The notes beneath the pieces were generated by a model. The model did no database searches. It was not told the origin of the DNA and was given only the letters and a program-made list of their open reading frames with translations. A stretch of 44,340 nt of DNA. Source: Candidatus Omnitrophota bacterium. Lineage in GTDB: Bacteria; Omnitrophota; Gorgyraeia; Zapsychrales; Zapsychraceae. The stretch spans positions 1 through 44,340 of the forward strand of contig JADFXQ010000010.1 in the NCBI GenBank assembly GCA_015233495.1, written 5' to 3'. Below are positions 1 through 8,661 of this stretch, piece by piece. The position numbers were made by a program, and so were the translations under genes. Within the stretch, counting starts at the first letter, position 1; every line of letters begins with the position of its first letter.

Positions 1-33
1 TCCGTCCTAACCATAACCATATCCTCTCTGTCA

Positions 34-63
34 ACCATAACGCCCCCTTTTTATCGTTATGGT
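34..63. repeat. 9-bp inverted repeat at window start
   Basis: ACCATAACG at 34-42 is perfectly complementary to CGTTATGGT at 55-63, with a 12-nt pyrimidine-rich loop. It lies directly before the two direct repeats at 75-119, so the two probably belong to one element, perhaps the end of an insertion sequence whose body lies outside the window. Confidence 0.55.
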
Positions 64-74
64 ATGTTATCAGA

Positions 75-119
75 TTAGGACATTTTCATTTTGGCCAATT
101 AGGACATTATCATTTTGGC
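75..119. repeat. Two 21-bp direct repeats, IS-terminus-like
   Basis: Two 21-bp copies (75-95 and 99-119) begin TTAGGACATT and end TCATTTTGGC. They differ at one base and repeat with a 24-bp period. Multiple short terminal repeats containing GGACATT and CATTTTGG are, from memory, typical of IS21-family ends. No transposase is visible here, so this is either an IS edge cut by the window or a solo remnant. Confidence 0.5.
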
Positions 120-124
120 GTTAC

Positions 125-160
125 AAAAAAATCCCCGGTTGTTGTTCTGAACAACCGAGG
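125..160 (-). terminator. Intrinsic terminator after asd
   Basis: On the minus strand CCTCGGTTGTT (from 160) pairs with AACAACCGGGG (to 133) around a short loop and is followed by a run of seven T. It lies about 60 nt beyond the asd stop and would end the fabG-acpP-fabF-leuB-asd transcript. Confidence 0.8.
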
Positions 161-220
161 AATATTGCTTCTGGCGCTCGTCATCACCGACGGAAACCAT
201 TAAAGAACGCGCCGCCGTTA

Positions 221-1255
221 TCACCAGCCTTTTTTCACCAAGACCTCGGCGATCTGCACGGCATTGGCTGCCGCGCCTTTGCGCAGATTATCCGCGACCA
301 CCCAAAGCCACAAGCCGTTTTTTACATAAGGGTCTTTGCGGATACGGCCCACAAAAGTTTCGTCGCGGCCTTCCGCGTCTTTCGGCATCGGATAAAGACC
401 TTGCTTGGGATCATCGACTAAAATGATGCCCGGCGCTTTTTTCAACAAGGCTTTCACTTTGTCCGGCGCGATGGTTTCTTTAGTCTCGATATAGACCGAT
501 TCCGAATGCCCGGTGCGCACTGGCACACGGATAGTTGTCGCCGAAACTTTGATATTTTTATCGCCCATAATTTTGTGGGTCTCTTTGACTAATTTCCATT
601 CTTCGCTGGTATAATCATCTTCAGCGAACCCGCCAATTTGCGGAAATACATTATACGCCAATTGCTGCGGCATCGACCGGTTGGTCACGCTGACATTAAC
701 ATTGGTGAAACCGCCTTCGGCGATCAAGCCAACTTCTTCATTCAACTGGTCCACTGCCGCCTTGCCGGCGCCCGACGAAGCCTGGAGCGTGGTGACAATC
801 ACGCGTTTGATCCCGACTTTTTTATGGATCGGCATGAGCGCTACCACCATTTGGATCGTCGAACAATTCGGATTGGCAATAATGCCTTGATGCTTCTTAA
901 TCGCTTGCGGGTTTACTTCCGGAACCACGAGCGGGACGTTGGGGTCCATGCGAAAATCCGCGCCATTGTCAATGACCACTGCGCCGCGTTTGACTGCCTC
1001 AGCCGCAAAAGTGACTGCCGCGCCTTTTTCGCCTTCCGTGCCGGCGAACAAAGCGATATCAATCCCCTTAAACGCGTCCGGCGATATCGCCTCCACCGCG
1101 TATTTTTGGCCATCCACGTCAATAGTTCGGGCCGAACGCGCGAAAACTTTCAAATCCCCTACCGGAAATTTTCTTTGTTTAAGCACGCGCAGCATTTCAA
1201 TCCCGACCGCGCCCGCGCCGATCACCGCGACGTTGGCTTGTGTTTTCTTTGCCAT
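221..1255 (-). CDS. asd: Aspartate-semialdehyde dehydrogenase
   Basis: Catalyses NADPH-dependent reduction of aspartyl phosphate to aspartate semialdehyde, the branch point to lysine/diaminopimelate, threonine and methionine; cytosolic. The 344-residue length is normal. A nucleotide-binding GAGAVG lies at residues 13-18. The catalytic cysteine is Cys131 in the NCST motif and the active-site histidine is His250 in RTGHSE. The start is supported by an AAGGG ribosome-binding site about 9 nt upstream. The gene ends in TGA, which shows that TGA is a stop here. It is the last gene of the fab/leuB/asd run, 40 nt after leuB, with a terminator behind it. With metX at the other end of the window, two aspartate-family genes are present. 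Confidence 0.95.
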   Translation of the reverse strand: MAKKTQANVAVIGAGAVGIEMLRVLKQRKFPVGDLKVFARSARTIDVDGQKYAVEAISPDAFKGIDIALFAGTEGEKGAAVTFAAEAVKRGAVVIDNGADFRMDPNVPLVVPEVNPQAIKKHQGIIANPNCSTIQMVVALMPIHKKVGIKRVIVTTLQASSGAGKAAVDQLNEEVGLIAEGGFTNVNVSVTNRSMPQQLAYNVFPQIGGFAEDDYTSEEWKLVKETHKIMGDKNIKVSATTIRVPVRTGHSESVYIETKETIAPDKVKALLKKAPGIILVDDPKQGLYPMPKDAEGRDETFVGRIRKDPYVKNGLWLWVVADNLRKGAAANAVQIAEVLVKKGW

Positions 1256-1295
1256 ATTAATTCCCTTCTTATAACTTATAACTTGCGACTTATAA

Positions 1296-2351
1296 CTATA
1301 ATTGTTTTACAACTAAATCCCCAACTTCCGTCGTCGAATATCCCATTTTCCCGGCGGCGAGATCTTTCAATTTTGTCTGCGCCACGGTTTTCACGGCATT
1401 GACAATCGCTTCCCCAGCCTTATCCTCGCCGATTTGTTCCAGCAGCATCGCGCCGGCGCAGATCGCGGCCAAAGGATTAATCACGTTTTTGCCCGTGTAT
1501 TTCGGAGCGGATCCGCCAATCGGCTCGAACATTGAAACGCCGTTCGGATTAATATTGCCGCCAGCCGCGATACCCATACCGCCCTGGATCATGGCGCCCA
1601 GATCCGTAATAATATCGCCGAACATATTATCCGTCACGATCACGTCAAACCACTCCGGATTTTTCACAAACCACATGGTAGTCGCGTCAACATGGGCGTA
1701 ATCAGTCTGCACATCCGGATATTCTTTTGCCAATTCGTTAAACGTCCGTTCCCACAAATCAAACGCGAAGGTCAAAACATTGGTCTTGCCGCATAAAGTC
1801 AATTTTTTTCGTTTGTTCCTTTTTTGAGTGTATTCAAAAGCGTAACGCAAACAACGTTCAACGCCTTTTCTCGTGTTATGCGACACTTGAATCGCCACCT
1901 CTTGCGCCGTACCCTTATTTTGAAATTCTCCCAGACCTTTATAAAGACCTTCGGAATTTTCCCTTACCACCACAAAATCAATGTCCTCAGGCTTTTTATT
2001 CTTCAGCGGACAAAACCGGTCGTCGTAAAGCTGGACCGGACGCAAATTAATATATTGATCCAGATCAAACCGCAAACGAAGCAATATCCCTTTTTCCAAA
2101 ATCCCCGGTTTGACATCCGGATGCCCGATGGCTCCTAAAAAAATCGAATCAAAAGTCTGCAATTCATCCACTGCGGAAGCTGGCAGAACTTCGCCGGTTC
2201 TCTTATAACGCTCGCCGCCAAAATCATAAACTATTTTTTCATATTTGAATCCGAATTTTTGCGCCGCGGCCGATAACACCTTGAGGCCTTCATTGACCAC
2301 TTCCGGGCCGGTGCCGTCACCGGGGATAATCGCGAATTTATAATGTTTCAT
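1296..2351 (-). CDS. leuB: 3-isopropylmalate dehydrogenase family protein
   Basis: A member of the isocitrate/isopropylmalate dehydrogenase family, oxidatively decarboxylating a 2-hydroxy acid with NAD or NADP; 351 residues. The N-terminal IPGDGTGPE, the substrate-loop segment [15 protein letters not shown], the VVRENSEG motif, the metal-site [12 protein letters not shown] and the [14 protein letters not shown] nucleotide-binding segment are all present. The NLRP context and the neighbouring amino-acid gene favour LeuB, but tartrate or homoisocitrate dehydrogenase-type activity cannot be excluded from sequence. It lies downstream of fabF (57 nt) and upstream of asd. The ribosome-binding site (AAGGGGGG) lies within a palindromic repeat between fabF and leuB. 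Confidence 0.85.
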   Translation of the reverse strand: MKHYKFAIIPGDGTGPEVVNEGLKVLSAAAQKFGFKYEKIVYDFGGERYKRTGEVLPASAVDELQTFDSIFLGAIGHPDVKPGILEKGILLRLRFDLDQYINLRPVQLYDDRFCPLKNKKPEDIDFVVVRENSEGLYKGLGEFQNKGTAQEVAIQVSHNTRKGVERCLRYAFEYTQKRNKRKKLTLCGKTNVLTFAFDLWERTFNELAKEYPDVQTDYAHVDATTMWFVKNPEWFDVIVTDNMFGDIITDLGAMIQGGMGIAAGGNINPNGVSMFEPIGGSAPKYTGKNVINPLAAICAGAMLLEQIGEDKAGEAIVNAVKTVAQTKLKDLAAGKMGYSTTEVGDLVVKQL

Positions 2352-2359
2352 GTATTTTG

Positions 2360-2396
2360 CCCCCCTTCCCTATCCCTCTCCACAAGGGGGAGGGAA
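2360..2396. repeat. C/G-rich palindromic element between fabF and leuB
   Basis: CCCCCTT near 2361 can pair with AAGGGGG at 2384-2390, and TCCCTC with GAGGGA just inside. On the minus strand its outer arm supplies the purine-rich Shine-Dalgarno sequence of leuB. Similar CCCTCTCC...AAGGGGGAGGG motifs are common dispersed palindromes in bacterial genomes (general knowledge). Confidence 0.55.
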
Positions 2397-2408
2397 TTAT
2401 CAGCAACA

Positions 2409-3650
2409 TCAAATATATTTTTTGACCCCGATAGTCGCGTTATGCCCCCCGAAACCCAAAGAATTCGAAATCGCGAAATTCACCGTCACTTTTCGCGCTT
2501 GATTGGGCACATAATCCAAATCACAATCCGGATCCGGGGTTTCATAATTGATCGTCGGAGGAATAATGTCATCCCTTATCGCCAAAACAATCGCCGCGAA
2601 CTCTATCCCGCCAGCCGCGCCTAACAAATGTCCAGTCATCGATTTCGTCGAGCTGACCGGTATTTTCTTGGCCAAATCGCCAAACGCGGCTTTAATCGCC
2701 AAAGTTTCGCCTTTATCGTTCAACTCCGTGGATGTGCCGTGCGCGTTAATATAGGAAACATCCGCCAATTTCATACCCGCGTCTTCCACGGTTTGCAGCA
2801 TTGCCCGGGCCGCGCCTTTGCCGCTGGGTTCCGGCGCGGTGATATGATGCGCATCGCACGTGCTCCCATATCCGGCAAATTCGGCAAGTATCTTCGCGCC
2901 GCGAGACTGGGCGTGTTTTAAAGATTCCAAAACCACAATACCCGCGCCTTCGCCCATGACAAAACCATCCCGATGCAAATCAAACGGCCGGCTGGCTTTT
3001 TTCGGTTCCGCGTTACGCCGGGACAAGGCCTTGAGCGCGCAAAATCCGCCAATACCCAACGGCGTAACCGCGCTTTCTGTCCCGCCCGCGATCACCACGT
3101 CCGCTATGCCCCATTCGATCAAACGGGCCGCGTCGCCGATCGCGTTGGTCGCGGTCGCGCAAGCCGTGGTCACGCAGGAAGCCGGCCCTCGCGCGCCTGT
3201 TTCAATCGCGATGTGTCCAGCCGCTTCATTGATGATCATTTTGGGTATAAAAAACGGCGACATCCGGCTGGGACCGCGCGTCCGTAATTTCTCAAATTCT
3301 TCTTCCATTGTCTGCAAACTGCCAATTCCGGAACCGACCAAAACCGCAACCCTATCAAGATTCACTGCCTGAAAATTTAACTTCGCCTGCGCCACAGCCT
3401 CTCGGGAAGCGACTAAAGCGAACTGAATAAAATTGGATAAGTGTCTTGCTTCCTTAGAATCAAAATACTTCAACGGGTCAAAATCCGGAACCATACCGGC
3501 GATCTGGCAATCATAAGCCGCGGAATCAAAGTGCGTGAACCGGCTGATACCGCTTTCGCCGGCAATCAAATTTTGCCAAAACTTTTCTGTGCCTACGCCC
3601 AACGGAGAAACTACACCTAATCCTGTAACCACAACTCTGTGTTTTTGCAT
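2409..3650 (-). CDS. fabF: Beta-ketoacyl-ACP synthase II
   Basis: The condensing enzyme that elongates acyl-ACP with malonyl-ACP in type II fatty acid synthesis; cytosolic. The 413 residues match the family length. The thiolase-fold triad is visible: Cys164 in TTACAT, His304 in NAHGTST and His341 in SMTGHLLGAAGG. The C-terminal SLGFGGHNA glycine-rich loop is intact. It lies 100 nt downstream of acpP, a gap that holds a perfect palindrome, and is followed by leuB. The fabG-acpP-fabF order is a common core of bacterial fab operons; fabD, fabH and plsX are not in this window. Confidence 0.97.
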   Translation of the reverse strand: MQKHRVVVTGLGVVSPLGVGTEKFWQNLIAGESGISRFTHFDSAAYDCQIAGMVPDFDPLKYFDSKEARHLSNFIQFALVASREAVAQAKLNFQAVNLDRVAVLVGSGIGSLQTMEEEFEKLRTRGPSRMSPFFIPKMIINEAAGHIAIETGARGPASCVTTACATATNAIGDAARLIEWGIADVVIAGGTESAVTPLGIGGFCALKALSRRNAEPKKASRPFDLHRDGFVMGEGAGIVVLESLKHAQSRGAKILAEFAGYGSTCDAHHITAPEPSGKGAARAMLQTVEDAGMKLADVSYINAHGTSTELNDKGETLAIKAAFGDLAKKIPVSSTKSMTGHLLGAAGGIEFAAIVLAIRDDIIPPTINYETPDPDCDLDYVPNQARKVTVNFAISNSLGFGGHNATIGVKKYI

Positions 3651-3690
3651 GATTGATGATGTCCCTTTAAGACTGGTGAACTATAAATGG

Positions 3691-3716
3691 ACGCCTCGGC
3701 TTTAAAGCCGAGGCGT
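3691..3716. promoter_or_regulatory. Perfect 26-nt palindrome between acpP and fabF
   Basis: The segment ACGCCTCGGC, a central TTTAAA, then GCCGAGGCGT is its own reverse complement over all 26 bases. No T-run follows on the minus strand, so it is not a classical terminator. In the acpP-fabF transcript it would form a stable hairpin that could protect or process the acpP part. It might also be a small mobile palindrome. Confidence 0.6.
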
Positions 3717-3750
3717 AAGATTGCAATCCAAACCAAAAAAATTAAAACGG

Positions 3751-3984
3751 TTATTTGGATTTCGCTTCAATGTATTTGATCGCGTCTCCAACCGTTGTCA
3801 TCTTTTCTGCGTCTTCATCCGGGATTTCGATGCTAAATTCTTCTTCCAAGGCCATAATGAGTTCAACCGTGTCCAAAGAATCGGCCCCCAAATCATCAAT
3901 AAAAGACGCTTCCGGTGTCACTTCTTCCGGTTTGACTCCTAATTGTTCAGCAATAATCGATTTTATTTTCTCTTGAACTGCCAT
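3751..3984 (-). CDS. acpP: Acyl carrier protein
   Basis: The small acidic carrier that shuttles growing acyl chains in fatty acid synthesis. It has 77 residues, the standard length. The phosphopantetheine attachment site is Ser36 in the GADSLD motif at the start of helix II, and the typical [14 protein letters not shown] helix is intact. A strong AAGGAGGAG ribosome-binding site lies just before the ATG, consistent with the high expression usual for ACP. It sits between fabG (32 nt upstream) and fabF, with a perfect hairpin directly downstream. Confidence 0.98.
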   Translation of the reverse strand: MAVQEKIKSIIAEQLGVKPEEVTPEASFIDDLGADSLDTVELIMALEEEFSIEIPDEDAEKMTTVGDAIKYIEAKSK

Positions 3985-4016
3985 TAACTCCTCCTTTGTT
4001 AGTTACCTTTCAAAAT

Positions 4017-4757
4017 TTATATGCCCATACCGCCGTCTATCAAAATCACCTGTCCTGTGATGTAATCTGCTTCCGCTGAGGCCAAAAACAAACAAACATT
4101 GGCCACGTCTTTGGGTGACCCTAATTTTCCTAAGGGAATTTGTTTAAATATCTCTTCTTTGGCTTTTTCGCTCAATTTATCCGTCATATCACTTTGGATA
4201 AATCCCGGAGCCACCGCGTTCGCGGTGATGTTTCGAGAAGCAAACTCTTTCGCTACTGATTTCGTAAAAGCGATGACCCCGCCTTTACTGGCCGCGTAAT
4301 TGGCCTGACCCGCGTTGCCCATAACCCCGATAATCGACGCGATGTTGATCATCTTGCCTTTACGGGCTTTGAGCATCGGCTTGCTGACCACCTTGGTGCA
4401 AATAAACGCGCCTTTGAGATTGGTGGAAAGAACCGCGTCCCACTCATTTTCCGTCATCCGCAAGATCAAATTGTCCCGCGTAATGCCGGCATTGTTAACT
4501 AATATATCAATCGACTTCCACTTGTCAAGGACATTGTTGACCATTTCCTCGACACTTTCCGCCTTGGTCACGTCGCACCCGAAACTTAAGGCTTCAAACC
4601 CCTGCTGACGAAACTCTTCCGCGGTTTTAGCCGCGGATTCGGCGTTTATATCCGAAATAACCACCTTAGCCCCAGCTTGGGCAAAGGTCAAAGCGATTTC
4701 CCGGCCAATCCCGCGGGCCGAACCGGTGATCAAAGCGACCTGGTCTTTAAGTTTCAT
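4017..4757 (-). CDS. fabG: 3-oxoacyl-ACP reductase
   Basis: NADPH-dependent reduction of beta-ketoacyl-ACP, a short-chain dehydrogenase of 246 residues. The frame is open for another 21 codons upstream, but the start at 4757 is preferred: GAGGTG lies 7 nt before it and the protein then begins MKLKDQVALITG as in the family. The Rossmann motif TGSARGIG is at 11-18, NNAG near 88-91, and the catalytic set is Asn113, Ser141, Tyr154 and Lys158. It is the first gene of the fab run. A candidate promoter at 4793-4820 lies inside the discarded N-terminal extension, which further supports the shorter start. Confidence 0.95.
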   Translation of the reverse strand: MKLKDQVALITGSARGIGREIALTFAQAGAKVVISDINAESAAKTAEEFRQQGFEALSFGCDVTKAESVEEMVNNVLDKWKSIDILVNNAGITRDNLILRMTENEWDAVLSTNLKGAFICTKVVSKPMLKARKGKMINIASIIGVMGNAGQANYAASKGGVIAFTKSVAKEFASRNITANAVAPGFIQSDMTDKLSEKAKEEIFKQIPLGKLGSPKDVANVCLFLASAEADYITGQVILIDGGMGI

Positions 4758-4771
4758 TGGGAGGCACCTCT

Positions 4772-4789
4772 TTCGTTTGCTGAAACGAA
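4772..4789. promoter_or_regulatory. Inverted repeat in fabG leader
   Basis: TTCGTTT and AAACGAA flank a 4-nt GCTG loop, immediately downstream of the predicted -10 box of the fabG promoter. It could be an operator or a 5' mRNA hairpin controlling the fatty acid genes. It does not obviously match the FapR or FadR boxes I know. Confidence 0.35.
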
Positions 4790-4792
4790 GAT

Positions 4793-4820
4793 ATAATAGC
4801 AACGGGTTTTGATTTTGCAA
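4793..4820 (-). promoter_or_regulatory. Candidate sigma70 promoter of the fab operon
   Basis: On the minus strand TTGCAA (4815-4820) and TATTAT (4793-4798) are separated by 16 nt. They lie 36-63 nt upstream of the chosen fabG start. Matched by eye to the consensus; no transcript start is known. Confidence 0.5.
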
Positions 4821-4865
4821 GGAAAAAATTAAAAATGGGTAAAATGAGGCCTGAATGTAAGGTTA

Positions 4866-5297
4866 TTAAACATCAATCACTTCATCATCGTCATTCTGTC
4901 GCCGGGGATAAGACAGATCGACAAAGCGGCCTTGGGCAGTATAGCGTTTGATTTGCCATTTGATCAGCATTTTGACCAAGGACCGGGTCCAGGGGAACAA
5001 TAGGATGAGGCCGAAAATGTCAGTGATGAATCCGGGCACAATCAACAAAATGCCGGCAGTTAAAATCAATACCCCGTCTAAAACCTCGGAATTCGGCGAA
5101 TTGCCTTTGGCTAATTCTTCCTGCATCCGAATCATGACCCGGTATCCTTCGAACCGCGCTATGGCCGATCCCACGACCGCGGAAACAACTAAGAGCATGA
5201 TCGTGTTCAACGCCCCGATATGACTCCCTACCTTAATCAGGACGTACAGTTCCAGGACAGGCAGAGAAATTAAAAATAATAGGATCAATGGCATCAT
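4866..5297 (-). CDS. fxsA: FxsA family membrane protein
   Basis: A small inner-membrane protein of 143 residues. The N-terminal hydrophobic segment (2-21) is followed by a second helix around 30-50, a conserved cytosolic stretch GYRVMIRMQEELAKG, and further hydrophobic helices about 76-100 with the LILTAGILLIVPGFITDIFG signature. The tail is charged and acidic. In E. coli FxsA overproduction relieves phage T7 exclusion by F plasmids; the normal role is unclear. It lies 6 nt after the AsmA-like gene and is probably cotranscribed with it. Confidence 0.9.
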   Translation of the reverse strand: MMPLILLFLISLPVLELYVLIKVGSHIGALNTIMLLVVSAVVGSAIARFEGYRVMIRMQEELAKGNSPNSEVLDGVLILTAGILLIVPGFITDIFGLILLFPWTRSLVKMLIKWQIKRYTAQGRFVDLSYPRRQNDDDEVIDV

Positions 5298-5303
5298 AAA
5301 CGC

Positions 5304-8300
5304 CTATTTCAAAATCTTGCCGAATATTTGGTCGATGATTTGTCCGGCCGGCGAATTGTTGTTGGCCGGCTGGTCTGCTGCCGGTTGATCTGTTGGTTGG
5401 CCGTCCGGGGTTGATGTATTGGACGGAGTCCCCAGGTTGACCGCGCCGCCCAAGGCCTTTTCCAAGACCTTTTGCAATTCTTCCTTCCCTTTATTCCGGA
5501 TCACGCTTTTAGTCATGTCTACTGCGGTTTTGGTCACCGACACCGACGGCGGCTGAGCCCCTTTGCCTTTCGCGTGGACCGGGATCGCAATATAATTATT
5601 TTCATCATACAAATATTGGAGCTGCGAAACGCCCTTGACCATGGCCGCAGACAATTCCGCGGGGATTTTCACATTGCCGTCAACGTCGTATTCCTGTTGA
5701 AAATTCGCCGTACTTTTTCCCGTAAAGATGAAAGCGTCCGCCTCCACCCGAATCGGGTCCAACACGATCTGACTATTCGCGATTTTCCCGGTCAATGATA
5801 TTGAGCTGATATCCGTATCTTGACTGCTTAGTTCGGTTTTATATTTATCCGGCAACCCGGATTGAATGTTTTCGGAAACGTTCGGGATAAAGGATATCTT
5901 ATCCAAAACCGTTTTCAGGACATTTATATCTTTTAATTTCACTTTGTCGCCGGTGATATTCACATCGCCGGTGACGGAATTTAAATCCGCAGCCTTGCCC
6001 TGCGCCTTGATCTGTCCGGAAATCAGGCCCTCCACTTTCACCTGCGCCTTGTCCTGGTCAAGTATCTTTGCCAAATCAATATCTTTCCATTGGGCTTGGG
6101 CAGTCAAGTCTTGGGTGGTTAAATAATTATTCACCGTAGCATTGACAGTAATTTGCCCTTGACCCAAAGCCGCGGTCAAAGAATCCAGAATGAAATCCGT
6201 TTGGGTTGCTTGAAACGCGGCATCGATTTTTTCAACCGGGATGCCCAATTCTTTCACTTTAACTAATCCGTCTTTTAAAGTCCCTTTACCGTCGAGTTTT
6301 ATCAAACCTTTCGCTCCGGCTTGCGCTGCCGCGATTGAAAAATCAAACTGGCCCCCCATTTTTTCCGGCAAAGGCACATCCTTTAAAGCAGCGACCGCTG
6401 ACTTCAATCCAGTCAGGGACAATTTTGAAAGATCGGCCGAAATCCTGGCATCATTGATTGTTGCGGCTTGCCCGGCAATGTCCAATGACGCGGTCCCTGC
6501 CGCCTTGATATCTGCTTCGTCACCCAGATACGCCATTTCCATGGTAAAGGCAAATGGTTTGGTTAAACTCACATTGTCCAAACCAATTTTCATTTTCGAC
6601 GCGGCAAAAGCCACGCCCGGAGCTACGTCCATTTTGACTACGCCATCAGTCAACCGCACATCCGCGGACAAATCGCCGATTCCCTGCGGCCCGGCAGTAA
6701 GATCTTTAACCGCCACGGATAATTTCCCAGCCAAAATTGACGGCAAAGAAACATTTTTCAAAGCCGCGACCGCGGTTTTCAGCCGCTCCATGGATAGTTG
6801 CGACAAATCAGTATCGATCTGGCTCTGGGTCAAATGGGCCCCGGAGGTTTTTAAATCCACAGTTGTTTTAAACGAAATATTCGACGCATCATTTTCATAC
6901 GCCAGACTCCCGGCAACGGCAAACGGGTCTTGCAGAGAAAAGTCCGTGACATCCACATTGATTTTTTGGGCGTTGACGGAAACCCCAGGGGCAACTTCGA
7001 CGATCCGTATTTTTCCGTCCTGCCAATGAATATCGGTTTTTAACCGGTCCAACCCTTTCGCGGACGCGGCTAAATACTTGATATCCACCCGCACTTGACC
7101 GCCTGCGGTTTGCGGAAACGGCGTTCCGGCGGGAATAAACCCGGATTTTTTAATCTGTTCGAAAGAAATCACGTCTAAGTCTAGCCGGACGGCGGCATTT
7201 TTTAAAGATACGGCTTGATTCGTTAAATCAAGCGCGACATCGCCGTCAAACGCGATATCCGGTGTTTGACTGAACAAAGCGGTTTTTAACGACACGGCAA
7301 ACGGCCGGTTTAATGACAAATCCTTGAGCGTCACATCGGTCTTTGATATCTTCCCGATTCCGGACACAATCCCGGTCAAATCAAACTCCCCTCCGGTCAA
7401 AGCCGCGTCGCACAACACATCCGTGACCCCGGCCGGCGAAGCCTCCAAATTTTTGATGGTCAAATCGATTTTTCCGGTAAGGGATTTGGGCAAGGGCAAG
7501 GTTTTCAGCGGGACCAGAGCCTTTTTCATTTTCTCCAAAGGCCAGGCATTAAGGTCAGTGGCAAAATGACCGGCCGTCACATGAACGGACTGCTTTTTCA
7601 AATCCAATCCGATTTGCCCGGAAAAATCAACGTTCACCGCGTCTTGATAAACCGCGGTACGCACCGACACTTGAAACGGTTTGGAACCGTCCAAATAAAA
7701 TCCGTCTAATTTGAAATCAATTTTATTGGCCTCGATCGAAATGCCGGGCGCCGCTTCCGGAAAAATCAATTTCCCATTGGTCCAGGCAATATCCGCGACC
7801 GCGTTTTCCAGCCCTTTGTCCGATACAGACATTTTCTTGATCACGGCTTTGACTTGACCGTTCAATTCTTTCGGTAAAGGCACGCCTTTTAATAAAGGAA
7901 AGTCCCGCAATTCATTTAAAGCAAACGCGTCAAAATCAACAGTTGTGACCAAATCAGAAATAACGACCCCGCTATGGAACAAGTCCAGCCGGGCTTTTCC
8001 TGACACCTCTAAATTCTTGTCAGCTCCCAAGACCGCCGCACTTGCCAAAAATTCAAAAGGATGATCTAAAGAAAACCTTTTGACCGTAAAATTAAATTTC
8101 TTAACCGCTAAAGTTACCGGCGTTTCCCCGCTTTGATCAATAACCTCGACTTGCGCGTCTTCAATTTTCAGGGAATTAATGAGGATTACCGGCAATGCCG
8201 CTATTCCCGGACCAGATGAACCAGATGCAACGGTAGATTTCGGGCCGATGGTTTGCGCGTTTATAACTCCGGATTTATTACGAATCAGATGCGCTTGCAA

Positions 8301-8657
8301 ATCTCTCACCAAAATATTCGGGATGGAAATTTGCCTTAGCGTCAAAAAGGGAATAATATCGGCCCCCAGCTCAATCGTTCCGACGGATACGAAATTTCCG
8401 GTTCCAAACGCGGGACTTTCTTTAATTGCCAAAGCCGTTAACTTGAACCTTACTCCTTCCTGTAACGATACCCTTAATTGAATATCATCAAAATCAACTA
8501 CCCGGTCCAAAGACTGGGACATGGCCTTAATGATCTGCGGCTTGTATTGCTTGATGTCAAAATTTTTCAGAAAAATGAAAGCGCCGGTCAACCCAAGGAA
8601 AACCAGAACTGCCAGACTTATGACGATAATTTTAAAAATCTTCCAAAACAGGTTCAT
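5304..8657 (-). CDS. Large AsmA-like envelope protein with internal repeats
   Basis: A 1117-residue protein with one N-terminal membrane helix (about 8-30), then the AsmA-type opening FDIKQYKPQIIKAMSQSLDR and a long beta-rich region expected in the periplasm. AsmA-like/DUF748 proteins are bridge-like proteins linked to lipid transport between membranes. Most of the body consists of successive related units of roughly 130-150 residues; recurring elements include a short D/TDGxxxxxEVAPGVS-like turn, a KPFAxxxxxAYxxDxA-like segment and a PLPKxLxGxxDxxI-like segment. The C-terminus is low complexity (proline, glutamine, asparagine) before a final amphipathic stretch. It is 4 nt from the antiporter upstream and 6 nt from fxsA downstream, so a three-gene operon is likely. 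Its exact substrate is unknown. Confidence 0.8.
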   Translation of the reverse strand: MNLFWKIFKIIVISLAVLVFLGLTGAFIFLKNFDIKQYKPQIIKAMSQSLDRVVDFDDIQLRVSLQEGVRFKLTALAIKESPAFGTGNFVSVGTIELGADIIPFLTLRQISIPNILVRDLQAHLIRNKSGVINAQTIGPKSTVASGSSGPGIAALPVILINSLKIEDAQVEVIDQSGETPVTLAVKKFNFTVKRFSLDHPFEFLASAAVLGADKNLEVSGKARLDLFHSGVVISDLVTTVDFDAFALNELRDFPLLKGVPLPKELNGQVKAVIKKMSVSDKGLENAVADIAWTNGKLIFPEAAPGISIEANKIDFKLDGFYLDGSKPFQVSVRTAVYQDAVNVDFSGQIGLDLKKQSVHVTAGHFATDLNAWPLEKMKKALVPLKTLPLPKSLTGKIDLTIKNLEASPAGVTDVLCDAALTGGEFDLTGIVSGIGKISKTDVTLKDLSLNRPFAVSLKTALFSQTPDIAFDGDVALDLTNQAVSLKNAAVRLDLDVISFEQIKKSGFIPAGTPFPQTAGGQVRVDIKYLAASAKGLDRLKTDIHWQDGKIRIVEVAPGVSVNAQKINVDVTDFSLQDPFAVAGSLAYENDASNISFKTTVDLKTSGAHLTQSQIDTDLSQLSMERLKTAVAALKNVSLPSILAGKLSVAVKDLTAGPQGIGDLSADVRLTDGVVKMDVAPGVAFAASKMKIGLDNVSLTKPFAFTMEMAYLGDEADIKAAGTASLDIAGQAATINDARISADLSKLSLTGLKSAVAALKDVPLPEKMGGQFDFSIAAAQAGAKGLIKLDGKGTLKDGLVKVKELGIPVEKIDAAFQATQTDFILDSLTAALGQGQITVNATVNNYLTTQDLTAQAQWKDIDLAKILDQDKAQVKVEGLISGQIKAQGKAADLNSVTGDVNITGDKVKLKDINVLKTVLDKISFIPNVSENIQSGLPDKYKTELSSQDTDISSISLTGKIANSQIVLDPIRVEADAFIFTGKSTANFQQEYDVDGNVKIPAELSAAMVKGVSQLQYLYDENNYIAIPVHAKGKGAQPPSVSVTKTAVDMTKSVIRNKGKEELQKVLEKALGGAVNLGTPSNTSTPDGQPTDQPAADQPANNNSPAGQIIDQIFGKILK

Positions 8658-8661
8658 CGGA

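Noticed and set aside
59-421. 120-residue plus-strand open frame at the left edge
   Set aside because: It spans the direct repeats and terminator hairpin and then runs antisense to asd; no ribosome-binding site or known motif.
638-1402. 254-residue plus-strand open frame over asd
   Set aside because: Shadow of asd and the asd-leuB gap; arginine/histidine-rich antisense composition.
6241-7029. 262-residue plus-strand open frame inside the AsmA-like gene
   Set aside because: Composition is that of an antisense shadow of a well-supported minus-strand gene; no start signal or family features.
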